DNA of 64,000 nucleotides, taken from positions 5,394,001 to 5,458,000 of the forward strand of contig NZ_CP108054.1 of NCBI RefSeq assembly GCF_036173125.1, written 5' to 3'. Positions 63,536-64,000 of the stretch are shown in pieces (the stretch's first letter is position 1; every line of letters begins with the position of its first letter). This DNA is from Streptomyces sp. NBC_00286 (lineage in GTDB: Bacteria > Actinomycetota > Actinomycetes > Streptomycetales > Streptomycetaceae). The position numbers and the translations under genes are program-made. Under the pieces are notes generated by a model. It was given only the letters and a program-made list of their open reading frames with translations, was not told where the DNA came from and ran no database searches.

Positions 63536-64000
63536 CTACGCGGGACGCGACCGCAGCCCCTCCAGCAGTATGTCCAGCAACCGCGCCGAAGCCGCAGCCT
63601 GCTGCGCCGCATCCGGCAGCGAAGGCGCCGCCGTGGCGATGACCAGCAGAACGTCCGACACGGTCACGTCCGCCCGCAGCTCACCCGCCGCCCGAGCCCG
63701 CTCCACAAGCCGCCCCACAACCTCGAGCAGCTGCGCAGCCCCGGCGTCGTCGACCTCCGCGACCTCCCCGTCGGAGGCCGACCGCTGCTCCACGAGCCGC
63801 AGCTCACCCGAGCCCGAGCCCGAGGCCAAACCCGAGCCCGAACCGGAGACAGACCCCGAACCGGAGACGGACCCCGACCCGTTGCCGGATCCCGCCCCGG
63901 ACGCAGACACCGGCTGAACCCGCTGCTGCGGCACCAGCGCCTCGTCGAGAACGGCACCGTCCTCCACGACGCCAACCCGCAACACCTGCGGAGGCAACAA
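63536..64000 (-). CDS. TetR-family regulator, C-terminal part (N-terminus off the right edge)
   Basis: At least 155 codons, open to the window edge, so partial. The visible part looks like the ligand-binding C-terminal domain of a TetR regulator (ELLEVVGRLVERARAAGELRAD style: AAQLLEVVGRLVERARAAGEL, ADVTVSDVLLVIATAAPSLP, RLLDILLEGLRSRPA). The DNA-binding domain is outside. Oddly, a Gly/Ser run (SGSGSVSGSGSVSGSGSG, about 63800-63900) is inserted inside the domain and is encoded by a simple sequence repeat. The fold may tolerate it as a loop. Confidence 0.7.
   Translation of the reverse strand: MLPPQVLRVGVVEDGAVLDEALVPQQRVQPVSASGAGSGNGSGSVSGSGSVSGSGSGLASGSGSGELRLVEQRSASDGEVAEVDDAGAAQLLEVVGRLVERARAAGELRADVTVSDVLLVIATAAPSLPDAAQQAAASARLLDILLEGLRSRPA

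Overview
The window reads as chromosomal DNA of a Streptomyces species. GC content is very high, GTG and TTG starts are common, and gene families typical of the genus are present: an AfsR-type SARP, an Scr1-like XRE regulator with a DUF6879 partner, DUF4913, an NsdA-like regulator, and a c-di-AMP riboswitch in front of a wall hydrolase. Genes are dense and lie in blocks that alternate strand. Three tRNA genes were read directly: Glu-TTC (-), Lys-TTT (+) and initiator Met-CAT (+).

Layout. 1-3.2 kb: accessory DNA with an edge-truncated unknown protein, a DUF4913 protein, a winged-helix-like protein and an IS5-family transposase. 3.3-8.5 kb: tandem paralogous membrane proteins with ricin-type lectin tails whose 3' 600 bp are almost identical, and a beta-lactamase-fold protein that has lost its catalytic SxxK. 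8.6-16 kb: an AfsR-like SARP, a broken copy and an intact copy of a thaumatin-like/GH128 fusion (probable antifungal enzyme), and a novel protein with 30-residue repeats. 16.2-22.9 kb: housekeeping genes (metallophosphoesterase, zincin, DEAD-box helicase), a permease pseudogene and tRNAs. 23.0-30.0 kb: a LuxR-like regulator divergent from an eight-gene, mostly translationally coupled operon. It starts with a 92-residue AS-48-like peptide precursor and continues with a SpoIIM/DUF95 membrane protein, two small membrane proteins and two ABC transporter pairs. I read it as an undescribed circular bacteriocin cluster. 30.2-36.1 kb: a GNAT, a PHO-box-preceded pstSCAB operon ending in a receiver-degenerate regulator, and a GntR. 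36.3-42.3 kb: a methyltransferase, an Scr1/DUF6879-type regulatory block with a doubly frameshifted gene, a second GntR, small conserved pairs and element remnants.

42.5-50.0 kb is a rifamycin-resistance island. It holds a Rox-type rifampin monooxygenase, an Rgt-type rifampin glycosyltransferase and a HelR-type RNA polymerase-protecting motor ATPase. The rox and rgt promoters share a perfect rifamycin-associated element inside a longer conserved module. Between them lie an epimerase and GTP cyclohydrolase II. 50.0-54.7 kb: a MarR, a RibD-like protein with swapped domain order, an RsbU-type phosphatase, and an M23 peptidase under a ydaO c-di-AMP riboswitch. 54.7-64 kb: PrsW-family membrane protein, TrmB, L-2-hydroxyglutarate oxidase-like protein, NsdA-like regulator, a degenerate asparagine-synthetase-like protein and the C-terminal part of a TetR regulator at the right edge.

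Together the accessory parts suggest investment in antagonism (circular bacteriocin, glucan-binding hydrolase) and layered self-defence against rifamycins, embedded in ordinary core genes. Family assignments come from motif recognition only; no database search was run.
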